DNA of 64,000 bases from Bostrychus sinensis (lineage: Eukaryota > Chordata > Actinopteri > Gobiiformes > Eleotridae): assembly GCA_020698575.1 (NCBI GenBank), contig CM036241.1, positions 35,461,416 to 35,525,415 on the forward strand, written 5' to 3'. Numbering within the stretch: position 1 is the first letter of the stretch; each line of letters starts with the position of its first letter. Made by a program: the position numbers and the translations under genes. Shown here in pieces: positions 1 to 11,614 of this stretch. The notes beneath the pieces are model-generated. The model was not told the DNA's origin, ran no database searches, and saw only the letters and a list, made by a program, of their open reading frames with translations.

Positions 1-499
1 TTTCATTATTGGTGCAGGATCCTTTGAGAAGAATATTTTAATGTCACCTGAAACTGCACCGCTCTCAGAAGGAAATATCTGCGCTCAATATAACTTTTAT
101 GAGCATTGAACAATAAAATGTATTTCCTTTTATATTTCCCTGTAGTTGTTGTTGTCAGGAGAGGAAAAGAAAACAACAAGATAAGCAAAAACAATGCCCT
201 ATAAGCCTAAGGGAAGATCTGACGCTATAATCTGCATTTGTCCTTAAATTGTCTGGATGTTTCCTGAGGTGAGGTTCTCTGTGCCTGACTGTTACTGTTA
301 TTGTTACTTATGTACACTGGCAAAGCATCACACAGTTACATGTCAAATCAAGATTGGAACATACTGTAACAGACTGGACACAGACAGAAAACCATTCACT
401 CTCCCATTCATTTACCAATTAATTTACTATGTAGCCATGCTGTATGAAAACTATGTCTATATTGGACACTAGTGAGCATCTCTGGCCTTCCTAGAGCTC
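1..499. other. Intergenic DNA, nothing recognised
   Basis: AT-rich sequence without a convincing coding region. The open frames at 6-194 and 257-472 have no domain, no splice context and biased composition. No repeat family was recognised before the ACTAGT-rich element begins. Confidence 0.5.
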
Positions 500-868
500 C
501 TTGTAAGCCAAAAATGAGTTTACTAGTTTACTAGTACACATTTTAAATCCCACTAGTGCTACTACTGGTGATGTTAGAGCTCCGTTGTAGACAAAACGGT
601 GTTACTAGTTGTAGACACTAATACTAGTCACCACTTTGGATCTCACTAGCTGTACTAGTGGACATTTTGGTAAGCACTAGTAGTAGTTATACTAGTATAC
701 ATTTTACCACATACTAGTGGCAAAGTAAGCCCACAAAGTGTCCACTACTTGTACCAGTGAGCTATTTGGCATCTATTAGTACTTCTAGTAAGAATTATTG
801 TCCTTAGTGCACTAATTGGGCAAATGGCACACCACCAGTAGCTCTAGTGGCCACAAAAGGCTTACAAG
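500..868. mobile_element. ACTAGT-rich MITE-like element
   Basis: The stretch is bounded by a 10-bp inverted repeat, CTTGTAAGCC at 500-509 and GGCTTACAAG at 859-868. Inside, the palindromic hexamer ACTAGT and one-base variants recur many times on an AT-rich background, often followed by a CACATTTT-like tail. Terminal inverted repeats, about 370 bp length and no coding capacity fit a non-autonomous DNA transposon. No clear target-site duplication was seen, so a diverged minisatellite that happens to end in inverted repeats remains possible. Confidence 0.45.
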
Positions 869-2088
869 TATAGAAAATTAAGGCTGATGTCAGAATGAAT
901 ACTCAAACGGCTTCCCATAGTACCCTGCCTAAGGCCCACAGTTGCTGGGAGAGGCTCCTGTAACCTTTAAATTACTTTGTACTGAACCAGTCATTTATTA
1001 GACTTTCCTTGTAAAAATATTTTTATTGCTATGGGCCATAAACCAAAACTATGAATACAATATTCCATGCACCAGTGAGTGTTTAAACAACACAGTAAAT
1101 GAACATGTGTATGTAATGGTGATATTGGTAGCATTCAGCTGAAAGTCATCACCCACCTCTACAGTGTGGTGTAAACGTAATGACCCATTTTAGCATCAAC
1201 TCATTGTTTATGTTCTGTGCTCCACTGCTTTACTGCGTGGGTCAGTGTCACCTCTGTTTTCAGTGTCATTTGGAGCCTCTACAAGACATTTCTGTCTATA
1301 AGCTCATTTAAAGGCACTGTACAGGTCAACAACAATGAGTTATACTTGTGAGGTGAAGAAATGCTGTGAAACAATTGGGCAACTATACATGTATACTTTC
1401 ATTCAACCAGAATAGCTCATGTCTCATGTGGTTAAAGAGTAACTCACCCCTAAATCTCTTTTTAAGGTATATTCCCTTTAAGCTGTGTACATCTATAGTC
1501 TGACATTAAAGAACATTCTCCAGGTGTATTGTTGCAAATGCCTCCCAAATCAGAGTCAGGTGCTTACCTTTTAACTCATGTTCTGATTGGTTTGAGGCAA
1601 TAATTTGAATTTACCCACCTGCACGAAGGATGTACAGGCAGTGTTTTTGCACTGTAAATTATTTCCATTGTTCTGTAGTATTAACTTGTTTATTTATGTT
1701 CATCTTTGTTAAGTCAACATTAGCAACATAACCTCATATGTTAGGTCAGGTATCAAACCAGGAGGCAATTTAGTATGTGGTTTACACATATTGATCTCTA
1801 TAAACATGCTCATAAACAGCTTCAACACCTCGGGGGCCTAAAGTGTCACTGGGGCTCTGACTGGAAATTACTTGATTTACAGTCTGTAATACAACTATAA
1901 TAGGCAGCATTGTTCCCTTTTCACCCTATGCATGCATCCCATTAGGCGTCTAAGATTTACCACTCTTGGAGGTTTCTCAATTGCAAATGTAACTAAATAC
2001 AAGATATTTACTGATAGCACTGATGGATAAGTACTGTTCTTTCATAAATTAAAAAAAAAAAAAAAAAAACTTTTACTTGAGCACATTT
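869..2088. other. Intergenic DNA with a poly(A) run
   Basis: No gene and no recognised repeat, apart from a run of about 20 A near 2051-2070. Confidence 0.45.
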
Positions 2089-2290
2089 TAAAGGTACCAT
2101 ATATTCATTTTGGTCCCTTTTTCATTAGTATTTCATTTTATAACTTAAATAATGTAGAGTATATCTATGTAAAACATATTTGGGCAGCTGTTACTTTGAC
2201 TTGGCAACAGTGAGGAACAGACAGAGCATAAAATAGCTAATTAGCACAGCTATTAGTATCATGATGCTAACAGATAGAGAAATTAACTGG
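2089..2290 (-). repeat. FAM1 dispersed repeat, partial copy
   Basis: This is the first of about 16 copies of a teleost dispersed repeat that I call FAM1. Landmarks here are the 'cattttataacttaa' segment, the 'gcagctgttactttg' segment, 'gagcataaaatagctaattagca' and 'atgatgctaacagat', all shared with copies at 39462 and 44432. Complete copies end in sequences resembling GGCCCTATAATATGC in inverted orientation, so the family is probably a non-autonomous DNA transposon. This copy keeps only one end. Confidence 0.65.
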
Positions 2291-2370
2291 ATATAGTTTT
2301 GCTCAAGTCATTTCTTGGAATACCTATATAAGTTTAGTATTTTGACCTTCAGTTCCAGTAGTTGAAATAA

Positions 2371-2464
2371 TCAAAGAAATAGTAATGGCAGCAGTAGTAG
2401 TCGTAATAGTAATAGTAGTAGTGGTATTAGTTGCATTAGTAGTTGTAGCACTAGCATTAGTAGT
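2371..2464. repeat. Imperfect (AGT)n triplet array
   Basis: AGT/AAT/TGT triplets dominate. The array directly abuts the left target-site duplication of the retrotransposon at 2481 and resumes on its other side at 3774-3830, so the element was inserted into it. Confidence 0.8.
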
Positions 2465-2480
2465 AATGGTAGAAGCAGTT
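2465..2480. repeat. Left target-site duplication of the 2481 retrotransposon
   Basis: AATGGTAGAAGCAGTT matches AATGGTAGCAGCAGTT at 3770-3785 at 15 of 16 positions. The flanking triplet array is itself repetitive, so some of the similarity could be background, but the position at both element ends is exact. Confidence 0.65.
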
Positions 2481-3769
2481 CCATAGGTAAGAGTAGATCG
2501 ACCAGTAAATCGAGAGCTTTGCCTTTTGGGCTCAGCACTTTCTCCACAGACAACAACCGCATTACTGCAGACACTGCACTGATCTGCCTGTCAACCTCAA
2601 GCTCCATCCTTCCCTCACTCGTGAACAAGATCCCAAGATACTTGAACTCCTCCACTTGAGGGAGGATCTCTCATCCGACCTGGAGAGGGCAAGCCAATCT
2701 TTTCTGGTCGAGAACCATGGCCTTGGACTTGGAGGTGCTGATTCTCATCCCAGCTTCTAAACCTGCTGCAAACTGCCCCAGTGCACAAGGTCCTGGGTCG
2801 ATGCAGCTAGCAGGACAGTATCATCTACAAAAAGATAGACAGACGAGATCCTGTGGTTCCCAAACTGGACTCCTTTCAGGCCTGGCTGCGCCTAGAAATT
2901 CCTGTCCATAAAGATAATGAACAGAACCGGTGACAAAGGGCAGCTCTGTTGGAGTCCAACATGCACCGGGAACAGGTCCGACTTACTGCTGGCAATGCGG
3001 ACCAAGCTCCTGCTCCGGTTGTACAGGAACCGGACAGCCGTTAGTAGAGAGCCTAGAATCCCATACTCCCAGAGCACCCCCCACTGGACACCATGAGAAC
3101 CACGGTCGAACACCTTCTCCAGATCCACAAAACACATATAGACTGGTTGGGCGAACTCCCAAGAACCCTCGAGCACCCAGCAGCCGGCAGAGGGTGCTGA
3201 ATCTGAGGTTCGACTATCGGCCGAAATCTCCTCTCCAATACCCTGGAATAGACTTTTCCAGGATGGGTGAGAAGTGTGACCCCTCCGGTTCCCTTTCGAG
3301 GGACCAACACCTCGGTCTGCCAGTTCAGAGTCTTCAATCACCACAAGATCTCCAGAGACGTGATCTGTGTCATGTGGTTTGGGTCATGACCGAAAGGAGA
3401 AGATCCAAAATACAAGGGGCCGAAAGATAGGGAGATAGGATGACGAGCTTGGTCACTAGGGAGGAGCTCAGAGTAGAGCCACTGCTCCTCCACATCGAGA
3501 GGGGCCAGCTGAGGTGGTTCGGGCATCTGTTAGAATGCATTCTGGACGCCTATCTGGGGAGGTGTTCCAGGCATGTCCCACTGGGAGGAAGTCCCTGAGG
3601 AAGACCTAGGATACGCTGGAGGGACTATGTCTCCTGGCTGGCCTGGGAACATCTCAGGCTTCCCCTGGTAGAGCTGGAAGTGGCTGTGGAGAGGGAAGTC
3701 TGGGCATCTTTGCTTAGACTGCTGTCCCCGCAACCCGGTCCCGGATAAGCAGAAGAAGATGGATGGCTG
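2481..3769 (+). mobile_element. RTE-like non-LTR retrotransposon, 5' part inverted
   Basis: Two pieces of one non-LTR retrotransposon lie in opposite orientation. From about 3340 down to 2481 the minus strand encodes decayed reverse transcriptase: the palm motif A stretch FVDLEKVFDR, the GLQQSCPLSP stretch, motif C as FVDD in a frame broken by stops, then EEFKYLGILFTSEGR. From about 3365 to 3769 the plus strand encodes the C-terminal part (VMTERRRSKIQ, then the HIERGQLRWFGHL stretch) and ends in a short GATGG tail. In the element's own order the inverted piece ends at TYG, and the plus piece begins almost exactly where it left off. A 16-bp direct repeat with one mismatch (2465-2480 and 3770-3785) flanks the whole. 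This is the expected outcome of twin priming. Frameshifts and stops make it inactive. The clade is inferred from the C-terminal RWLGH/GRPRTRWRD-type region. Confidence 0.85.
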
Positions 3770-3773
3770 AATG

Positions 3774-3830
3774 GTAGCAGCAGTTGTTGTAGTAATAGTA
3801 TAGTAACAGTAGTGGTAGAAACAGGAAGTC
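3774..3830. repeat. Continuation of the (AGT)n array
   Basis: Triplets of GTAGTAATAG type continue after the retrotransposon tail, showing that the array existed before the insertion. Confidence 0.7.
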
Positions 3831-3890
3831 TCTAAGTTTCTACTTTAAACTACATACATTTTTACTTTTACTGCTGCTGCACATTTCTAA

Positions 3891-4075
3891 AGCCCATAAC
3901 ATACCCTGACTTCTTCTGATAATTTCAGCTGGTGCTGTCACTACGAAGTTACATGGTAGCATCATGTTGCTAATAGCTCTGCTAAATGGCCATTTTATGC
4001 TCTATTAAGTTATAAAACCTGAAATATTTATGCAAAGGTGTCCAAAAGTAGTTCAAAAAAGCAGTATATAGGACC
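3891..4075 (+). repeat. FAM1 dispersed repeat, partial copy
   Basis: Shares 'cttctgataatttca', 'gcatcatgttgctaatagc', 'gccattttatgctct' and 'aagttataaaa' with the copies at 42424 and 33385. It is followed at about 4095-4147 by 'gtacttttactggagtacag', the terminal-type motif of another teleost repeat. Confidence 0.6.
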
Positions 4076-4694
4076 ACTGAGCATAATATTTGTTTGAAGT
4101 AGCAGTACTTTTACTGGAGTACAGATTTGGAATACTTGTTCCACCTCTGGTCATTTGGCTCTGTGCTGTGTCTTGTTTTTAAATCAGCTGCTTGATACAT
4201 GCAAATAAACACTCCTGGTGATAAGAAGTAATCCCTCTCTCAGAAACGCTTACACAATCTGAGGCACTCCACCCTTGTGTTGGGTGGAGACAGAAACACA
4301 CATAACTGATGAATGTGACAGTTAAGAGTGTCCTAAATCACTGGTAAATGACTGGATGGCTTTGAGTAGTGATTCGGCAGTGCCTTCTAGAAACTGTCTC
4401 TCATCATCGATGGGTGTGTTGTGCATCCAGATGTGATCAGACCAGTCGCACTAGTTGTAAACACTGTAATTTATACCAAAGTACATTCAGAGTGTTCCGG
4501 CAAAAGCATTTAGGAGCAGGGCAAGACGGAATGGCATCCAACTCAGGCATGTCTTTCAGAATTGTGCCACAGATGCCACTACACAGCAGAAGAAGAACGG
4601 GAGGAGAACAAACAAATGGAAGTGGAACAAATCAACAAATTCACAGACAGGAAGCACAGTGTGTCTTTCTCATTTCTCAAACATCACACCTAGT

Positions 4695-4985
4695 TTAATA
4701 AAAAGTAAATAAATAAAAATAAACAGTAAATAAACATAAATAAATAATATACATAAATAAAACAAATAAGTAAATATATAAGATAAATAAATAGTAAATT
4801 TATAAATAAATAAATAAATAAAAAATACATCAACACATAAATACATACATAAAATAAATGAAATAAATAAGTAAATACATACATTAGAATGTAAATACAT
4901 AAATAAAATGAATAAGTAAATAAATAAATACAAAAACACATAAATAAATACATTAATAAAATAAATACATACAAAAACCACATTC
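4695..4985. repeat. Imperfect (AAAT)n / (ACAT)n array
   Basis: Nearly 290 bp of TAAATAAATA- and TACATAAA-type tetranucleotides. The minus-strand open frames across it are rich in Tyr, Phe, Ile and Leu purely because the repeat has few stops, and they are not genes. Confidence 0.85.
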
Positions 4986-5139
4986 ATAAATTGTCCGAGT
5001 CACATATATAGTACATGCAGAGGCGCTCAAAAGGTTTGCATTAAGTCAGCATTTTAGAAACACTTTAAGACAAACAAAGTCCAATGTTATACTTTTTTTC
5101 AGGCTTTTTGAATTTTTTCCAGACACCTCTGCATTAGTA

Positions 5140-5314
5140 GTTTATGTTTATAAGCAGTGAAATGATCAGAATGAGTCTGGTGACAGTGTATGGGCTTTTG
5201 GTTTCACATGTCTACATAGAGGGGTGATACTTAAGCGTACAGAATTACTCAAACAAGCATGAATGAAACTAAATACTACTCCATTTAGCATAACGGGAGA
5301 CCTTCAACAAGTAA
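5140..5314 (-). repeat. FAM1 dispersed repeat, partial copy
   Basis: Contains 'gtgtatgggctttt', 'gtttcacatgtctacatagag' and 'aattactcaaacaagcatgaatgaaac', ending near 'tttagcataacggg'. These match the terminal half of the copies at 35208 and 44432. Confidence 0.6.
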
Positions 5315-6114
5315 GTAAAATAAGTAAGCAGTTCACAATCCCATTTCAAAGAGATGCAAATTAGATGTGCAAACTTTACTTTAATACAGTAGACCATTTT
5401 GTACAATGATTTATCACATGCAATACTTAAAAAGAACATTGGTGTATCTTGTTATATCTCGTTTGTAATGAAAAGGTCAAAAAAGAAGTGCTGCCATCTG
5501 CTGTGCCACTGTGTAGGATGCTAAAGTGTAATCTCCCCATTTATCCTATTCACTTCACTACAAGCTTGATAATTGGACATCCTTTTTTAGACACTGAATT
5601 CTCCATTGTACCAAGTTTCTCTAAATCCCAAAGTGCTACTTCAAGTGGAAATACAATACACTTATCCTGTATTTAGGTTTTCCAGGGCCATTCTTTGTGA
5701 ACCCCTTTTGATGGCAGTACAATGTCCACCAGTCAACTATAGAAGCTGTTCAATAAGATTAGTTTTAGTCTATCCTTTTAGCGCTATAGGGACCCATTCT
5801 TCCAATCTGATTACTAACTGATGCGATTGTAACAAGCCCAAGCCCTCAAAATTAGGCAAAGCATATGCCAAGGGAGCATGAGAAAGTTTCAGCCAGTCTT
5901 GGTTCCTTGCTTTTGAATATTCAAATGACTTCTTCTTGGATCATGCAAACTTGGACTGCAAAGAATTCCTCCTTCCACATGACAGATCACACGCTCTTCG
6001 AGGCTTTTCATGTTCGGATTAGGCTATATTTAAAAAAAGAAGCCTGCCATGAGGTTTAGAATATCACATGATTTCATATTAATAGCAAGAACAGATTAAG
6101 TATTTTATAACTTG
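5315..6114. other. Unassigned sequence with short open frames
   Basis: Three overlapping plus-strand open frames (5449-5676, 5606-5821, 5865-6059) lie in different frames without recognisable domains. Their succession could be a decayed coding sequence, but I recognise no family and would not call a gene. Confidence 0.35.
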
Positions 6115-6742
6115 CATCATGGCCCTAGTTTGAAGCAGCTTTGAGAATATTATGTCATATATTTTTTAAAGTTTTGCTGTATATAGCTCATCACAGTAAT
6201 GCATGATCCTGAAGTTGATACAGAGCCAATCTTAGTCACCTCTAAAACAGCATTGCACATTTTACAACCTTTAAAAAACATTATCTGAGTAAAAAAGAAT
6301 GTTTCCACTAAGTACTCTACTGATGTACATACAAAAACAGATGAAGACACCAGCAGAGGGCAGCAGGGTGCAGCTCTTTTGAACAGAAACAGTGAAAAAA
6401 AGCTGTTTACTTTCCTAGACTTTTTAAATGATGCCATGTTGTGACAAATGAAAATTAGCTGAATCAGTGGAAACAGAGCTGTACACTGTCTTTTGGATAA
6501 ATTAATGAGAGCAGACTGGATGTAGAGGGCTTGATGATTGGTCAGTGCTTCCTGGAGTGGGTGGGGGTTTTATGGAAATGAGCATTCCGAGGCCTCAGAA
6601 TGGCCATGCCAGAGAATACTGATTACTCAAACAGGGCGTGAATGAAGCAAAATACAACTCCAGGTATGTTTTTGATGAAGAAACGTGACACTGGGAGAAA
6701 GCACAAAAGAGTCAGTTTTGGAGAATTTAGCCCCTTTAAGGT
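6115..6742 (-). repeat. FAM1 dispersed repeat, variant B
   Basis: Near full-length copy of the second interior type. It has 'gtcacctctaaaacagcattgcacattttac', a 'gagggcagcagggtgcagctcttttgaacag' module, 'gagcagactggatgtagagggcttg' and the FAM1 terminal 'gattactcaaac'. It shares interior modules with 17625-18836, 19550-20108 and 24884-25385, and its terminal sequence with variant A copies. Confidence 0.65.
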
Positions 6743-7899
6743 TAGGGCGGAGTCAGTGTAGAGTTTTTTGTAATAACTGATTACCAAAAATGGTGATAGA
6801 GAAAGTTATTAGCAGAGGTCAAAAAACTACTGCTAAATCTGTACTCAAGTAAAAGTACTGTTATTTTAAAATAATACAGTTTTACCCTAGTACTGGGATA
6901 TTCAACTATATTTTCCCGTGAGCAAAATCGTGGGAAGGCTAAAGGCTTGTGGGTCAAACATTCCCCCAGCCTGTGACTCCTATGGTGGGTGTACAGTTCA
7001 CACAAAGTGCCACTACATTTTTTACATTTTTATTAACCACAACACATGAAATCACAGCAACAATAACAGTTGGCTTTTAGTTAAAGTAAACACAACCAGC
7101 TTCTGGTTTAATAACTAACAACTACTAATACTGATACTGCTTTATTTTAGTGCAACAAAGGTCCAGTTTGATTGATGGGTCACCTGTTAAATAGCCCTTA
7201 GTGGAACAAAATAGTTTCATGAGTAAAAATAATTCACTGTAAGTAAAAAATGTGAATGTTTTTGTGTAATTGCACAGCAGTGTCTACTGTTAGTACAAAA
7301 ACTTCTGCTCCTACTGCTAGGACTAAACAACATAATGCAAGAACTAAACCAGGTCGAAGCCAGGACTATCCCCAGCTAAAGTAAGACAAAAACTGGAACA
7401 AAACTGGATCTAAAGTAAACTGAATAAAGACTTGAACTGAAAAAAGTATCAGAAGAAGAAGCTTATGTCCCACCAATGATACCCTTACCAGAGACTGTGA
7501 GTTTGTCAGTTAGATTTCATATTGTATGTGTTAAAAGGTTATATAACCCTGATTACCAAAGCAATTAAAAGATCACTGCGTTGAGTCATTTAAATTTTAC
7601 TGTGCTTGCTCTGTGTAACTGTTCAGTATTCCTTCCACACTCTTTATGAATATTAGCTTTAGAGTCATGCTTTGTGACTCCCACACTCAGCGGGAGGCAG
7701 ACGGTGATTATCCTGTTTTACCATTGAAATAATGAACTTTAGTATGTATCCACTCATCTCAGTATGACTCCAGGCAGGTAGGAAATAATCTTCAAACTCG
7801 CCACATTAGTCACAGAGGATTAGACCCCGGTATAGAGTCTGCAGAGAGCAGATGATATGCCCACAAAACCACACGGTAATGCTTTTGAATAAAAATATC
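6743..7899. other. Intergenic DNA, mostly unassigned
   Basis: A fragment at about 6811-6880 carries 'gtactcaagtaaaagtactg', a terminal-type motif repeated at 8431, 22265 and 62718. 7620-7870 is less AT-rich and looks repeat-free. No gene was seen. Confidence 0.4.
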
Positions 7900-9275
7900 A
7901 CTTCACTTTTACATTAAATTTAAGAGTGTTGTTACTTCAAAATAATATCACTCAAGTAAAATGTATGGGGCAATAAAATTATTAAACTATATAAGTAAGT
8001 AAATACATAAATAATTAAAATCTTTGTAAGGCACAAGAGAGCAAAATTTCCAAATGTCACTTTTTTACAAAACCAATACATATATAACATAGATGTGTCT
8101 GGAGTTTTAAAAAAATGTACTCAATTAGTATTGCTAACTTAGAATAATATTACTTAATATTACTGAGTCCTCAAACTAAATACAAAAAAAAAAAAAAAGT
8201 ATTTGGTGAAAAACTAATGTTAATGTTATTTTTTAATAATGTAATGTAATGTAATGTAATGTAATCAGACAGAACATATATAAAAAAGTGCAAATTCTAG
8301 TATTTCCAAACAAATAAACGATAAGTAAACAAACAAATAAGTAAAGCACAAGAAACCCCGAAATCTCAGTTTTTCACAATATAAAGCTCTTGAAACCAAC
8401 AATAACATATAGATGTGGGTAGAGTAAACTGTACTCAAGTAAGAGTACTGTTACTAATAATATTACTCATGTAGGAGTAAAAAATAGTCCTCCAAAAAAA
8501 TATTCGGTGAATATATTTGGTGAAAAAGTACTGAGTAACTGTTTAACTGTAATTTTCAATATAAATCAAAATAAATCAGATTTAAAAAATAAAAAAAATT
8601 TAATTTTTTTTTAAGATAACAAAGGCACAATAGAACCACATTTCTAAATCTTTTCACTTTTTCACAACATAAAGCTTTTGAAACATATACATAGCTAACA
8701 TATATTGACTTGCCAGAAATTGTACTCAGGTAAGAGCATTAATATTGTTACTTTAAAATAAAGTAAGAGTAAAAAAAAAAAGTATTTAGTGAAAAAACTA
8801 CTCAAGTATTCAGTAACTGTTAAAATGTAATGTTATTTTTTCATATTGATGTAATCAGACATACCAAAAATATAAAATAATGTGCAAACCTTGTATTTCC
8901 AAACACTAAATAAATACATAAGTCTTAAAATATGTGTACTTAACTAAGAGTATTGTTACTTCAAAATAACATGATTTAAGTAGAAGTAAAAAATAGTCCT
9001 CAAAATAAATACTGAATTAAACTACTCCAGTACTGAGTAACTAAAGGACAGAATGTTTTTTTTATACTATTCATACAAAAAATCTAAAATAATGCGCAAA
9101 TGCAAGTATTTCCAAACAATAAACAAAATAACTCAATAAATTAGTATTGTTACATTAAAATATCATGACTCAAGTTGACATAAAACCTGTATGGGGCAAT
9201 AAAACTACTCCTGGAAGTACAGTCTAGGCAAAAAGTTTGTAACTGAGTAAATGGAACTCATTACAACCCTTCTGT
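7900..9275. repeat. Degenerate tandem array, about 190-315 bp period
   Basis: A block built around 'gtactcaagtaagagtactg' followed by an A-rich tract, 'gtatttggtgaaaaa', 'caaa..tagtatttccaaac' and 'cacaatataaagc' recurs with starts near 8117, 8431, 8722, 8936 and 9131. A weaker first unit lies near 7925. Both ends carry a 'gtatggggcaataaaa' block (7966, 9211). The units have drifted and lost internal pieces, so the period shrinks to the right. The array probably grew by unequal exchange of a non-autonomous transposon segment. Confidence 0.65.
8237..8266. repeat. (TAATG)n pentanucleotide microsatellite
   Basis: Five to six perfect TAATG units, inside one unit of the larger tandem array and absent from the others. 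Confidence 0.85.
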
Positions 9276-10481
9276 GCTACATGGTAACAATTAGACAGAA
9301 TATGCATATTTTTATGGCCTGTAATCTGCACAAAGTTGTGTATCTTGTGACTGTTCCTCGTGAGCGTACATCTGTTCTCTTGCTCCATTTGTAAACAGAC
9401 ACCAGCGCTGGCCCAGAATCCCCGTTAAACTGCACAGTCAGGGCATCATCAGCTGGGATAGAAATTGTTCCTCCTCCAAAATCAGCTCATTTGAAAGTCA
9501 GCACTCATTTATCAGCGTTTGATCTAATGAAATAACCCTGGAGCTGGGAGGGAAACACATTCAGGCCCCCCCTCTCTGTGCCATCATGTTGGTTTCTTTT
9601 TACTATCCTGCTCCAGTCAGAATACCCACAGGACTACTGTTTTGGCTGCAGATTCAACCTTTATTAAAAATCAATTAGAGCATTGCTGTGATACTTTTAA
9701 TACCAAGACTCAAGACTGTAGCTGTGACATTAAGAAAATTGATGATGCAAGCGCCCCCTCTGCTGGTGACTATAAGTACTCACACTTGATGCAGATAAAA
9801 TTAAGCCATTATTTGGAGGCCTATGAAGATTTCTTTCACTTTTAGTTTAGAATCCTCATCAAAAATCAACTGACATTAGACTGCTGCTTTTCAATAGCGA
9901 AAAATGACCTCTTTAGTATTAAACATTGTTGCTTCAAAATGAGACATGCCTATAATAATGTCTACTATGATTTCTCCAAGGCTCTCCCATTCACAGAGAA
10001 GGAGGAAGTACTCTGAATCTGTATGGTACTGCATAATATTACGCAAGCAGAAGTAAAAGTGTGCAAAAAACTCATTACTTTAGTAAAAGTAACAAAATAG
10101 TGAGCGCAAAGGTTGAAAAAACTTACTGCTATTGTGACAGACCCTAGTGTCAGGACAGAGAGTGGAAAAATGTCTTTTCAGTGTCATGCTCCTACAAACT
10201 AGAACTGTTTACAGAGAAACTTAAAATTGCTAAATCTTGTCTGGATTATTTTGAGTCTATTTTGAAGGACCTGGAGATACAATCACTAACCTGCCAGTGC
10301 TTTTGAGAAATGTAATTCTTCTTTTTGTCCTTTTCGCCTATATTTCTTTGTTCTGTTGTATTTTGTATGAAATGTGTGTTGTATTGTTGATGCCTCTTGG
10401 CTTTGAAAAAGAGATCTGTGAAACTAAATCGGACTTTCCTATTTAAAGAGTGGTTAAGTAAAAAAAAAATGTAAATAATAA
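9276..10481. other. Intergenic DNA with a repeat-poor island
   Basis: 9350-9600 has balanced composition, no recognised repeat and no open frame, and could be conserved non-coding sequence. The open frames at 9642-9845 and 10246-10671 have no supporting features. Confidence 0.35.
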
Positions 10482-10622
10482 AACTATCACTACTATTACT
10501 AGTGCTAATAATGATACAACTACTGCTATTACTATTATCACCACTTCTACTACTGCAGTAAACACACCTGCTCCTACTGCCACTTTTAATCTTGCTGCTA
10601 TTATGACTACTACTATCATTGC
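10482..10622. repeat. Imperfect (ACT)n triplet array
   Basis: ACT, ATT and GCT triplets run for about 140 bp and produce Ser/Thr-, Val- or Tyr-rich frames by composition alone. One of many such fields in this window. Confidence 0.8.
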
Positions 10623-10747
10623 AACCAACTTTAGGTTTTGTACACTTTATTAGAAATAAAAGTAATGCCATTTGGGTAACCTGCTCCTGGTGAAGAGAAC
10701 AAATGAAGTATACCTTAATTTTAATCTTAACCTACTGTGCATGTTTT

Positions 10748-10885
10748 AGATTGAAGGGGAAAGCGGAGCACACAGAGATAAGATCCTCATAGACAAACTC
10801 CACACTGAAAAGCCCCATGCAGTCCAGGGATTAAACCTAGGACCTTCCTTGTGATGCAAGACTGCTAACCACTTTGCCACTGTCC
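10748..10885 (-). mobile_element. SINE-like tRNA-derived repeat, partial
   Basis: Read on the minus strand it contains 'agtggttagcagtcttgcatcac' followed by a decayed B-box-like segment ('gggattaaacctagg' on the plus strand). This layout matches the much better preserved copy at 62420-62707. Transcription of such elements by RNA polymerase III is family knowledge and is not shown here. Confidence 0.55.
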
Positions 10886-11610
10886 ACTCAAATAGTAATA
10901 AATTAAGAGATTTTACAAATTTGCTTTTCTAAAAGGAACACTGAATAGATACTAAAAACTTGAAAACGTATTTATATAATTTATTTAAATATGCATTTTT
11001 GGAAATTTAATGAATGGATTGCCTACCTTCTTTTTGTGGTATGAACTGTCAAAAGGTGTATTTTTGTAACCTTGCCTAAATGTGTATATATTTAGTTAAA
11101 AGTAAGTGTTAAAATGCTAATGGTAAATGCATGCTAAAGTTTTAACTGCGTTCTTTAGTTATTAAAACCAATTGAAATTTACATTATCTAAAAATGTAAA
11201 ATTGTAATATAAAATACTAAAATATAGATAAAATGTAGGTAAAATAGCAGCTAAAAATATAGGTTAAAATACTGACTAAAATCCTGCTTAAAACAAAATG
11301 GGTTTGTGTGTAAGCTGCTCTAAATACAAATGCTTGTGAATATTTGCCTGTGTATCGGAAGCTAAGGTTAATTTATTTCTACTTAGTATTCTTTTGTGCT
11401 GGTTAAAAAATGCTGTTAAAATTGTATTTACCTGGTACTTGTATTGTGTGAATATTTACTTAGATTTTGTCTTTTGGGTTTGTGTTTTTAGTATTGAGTG
11501 ATATCCAGCCTGCACAGGAGAAAAACACTTGATATCATTAAAATTATTAAGTGAAAGTATTTAGAATATATACACAGAAAATACTTTTTTTTTTAAAGTA
11601 TCTAGCTTTT
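10886..11610. other. AT-rich unassigned sequence
   Basis: Low-complexity stretch, with 'aaaatactaaaatatagata'-like phrases at 11190-11300. No gene or recognised element. Confidence 0.4.
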
Positions 11611-11614
11611 ACCT

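Noticed and set aside
4670..4987. Two minus-strand frames rich in Tyr, Phe, Leu and Ile that look like membrane proteins
   Set aside because: They lie in an (AAAT)n/(ACAT)n array. The apparent hydrophobicity is a property of the repeat.
5449..6059. Three successive plus-strand frames as a decayed gene
   Set aside because: The frames differ, no family was recognised, and there is no sign of shared composition. Kept only as unassigned sequence.
7900..9275. CRISPR-like repeat array
   Set aside because: Units are hundreds of bases long, diverged and AT-rich in a vertebrate genome. There are no short identical repeats with unique spacers.
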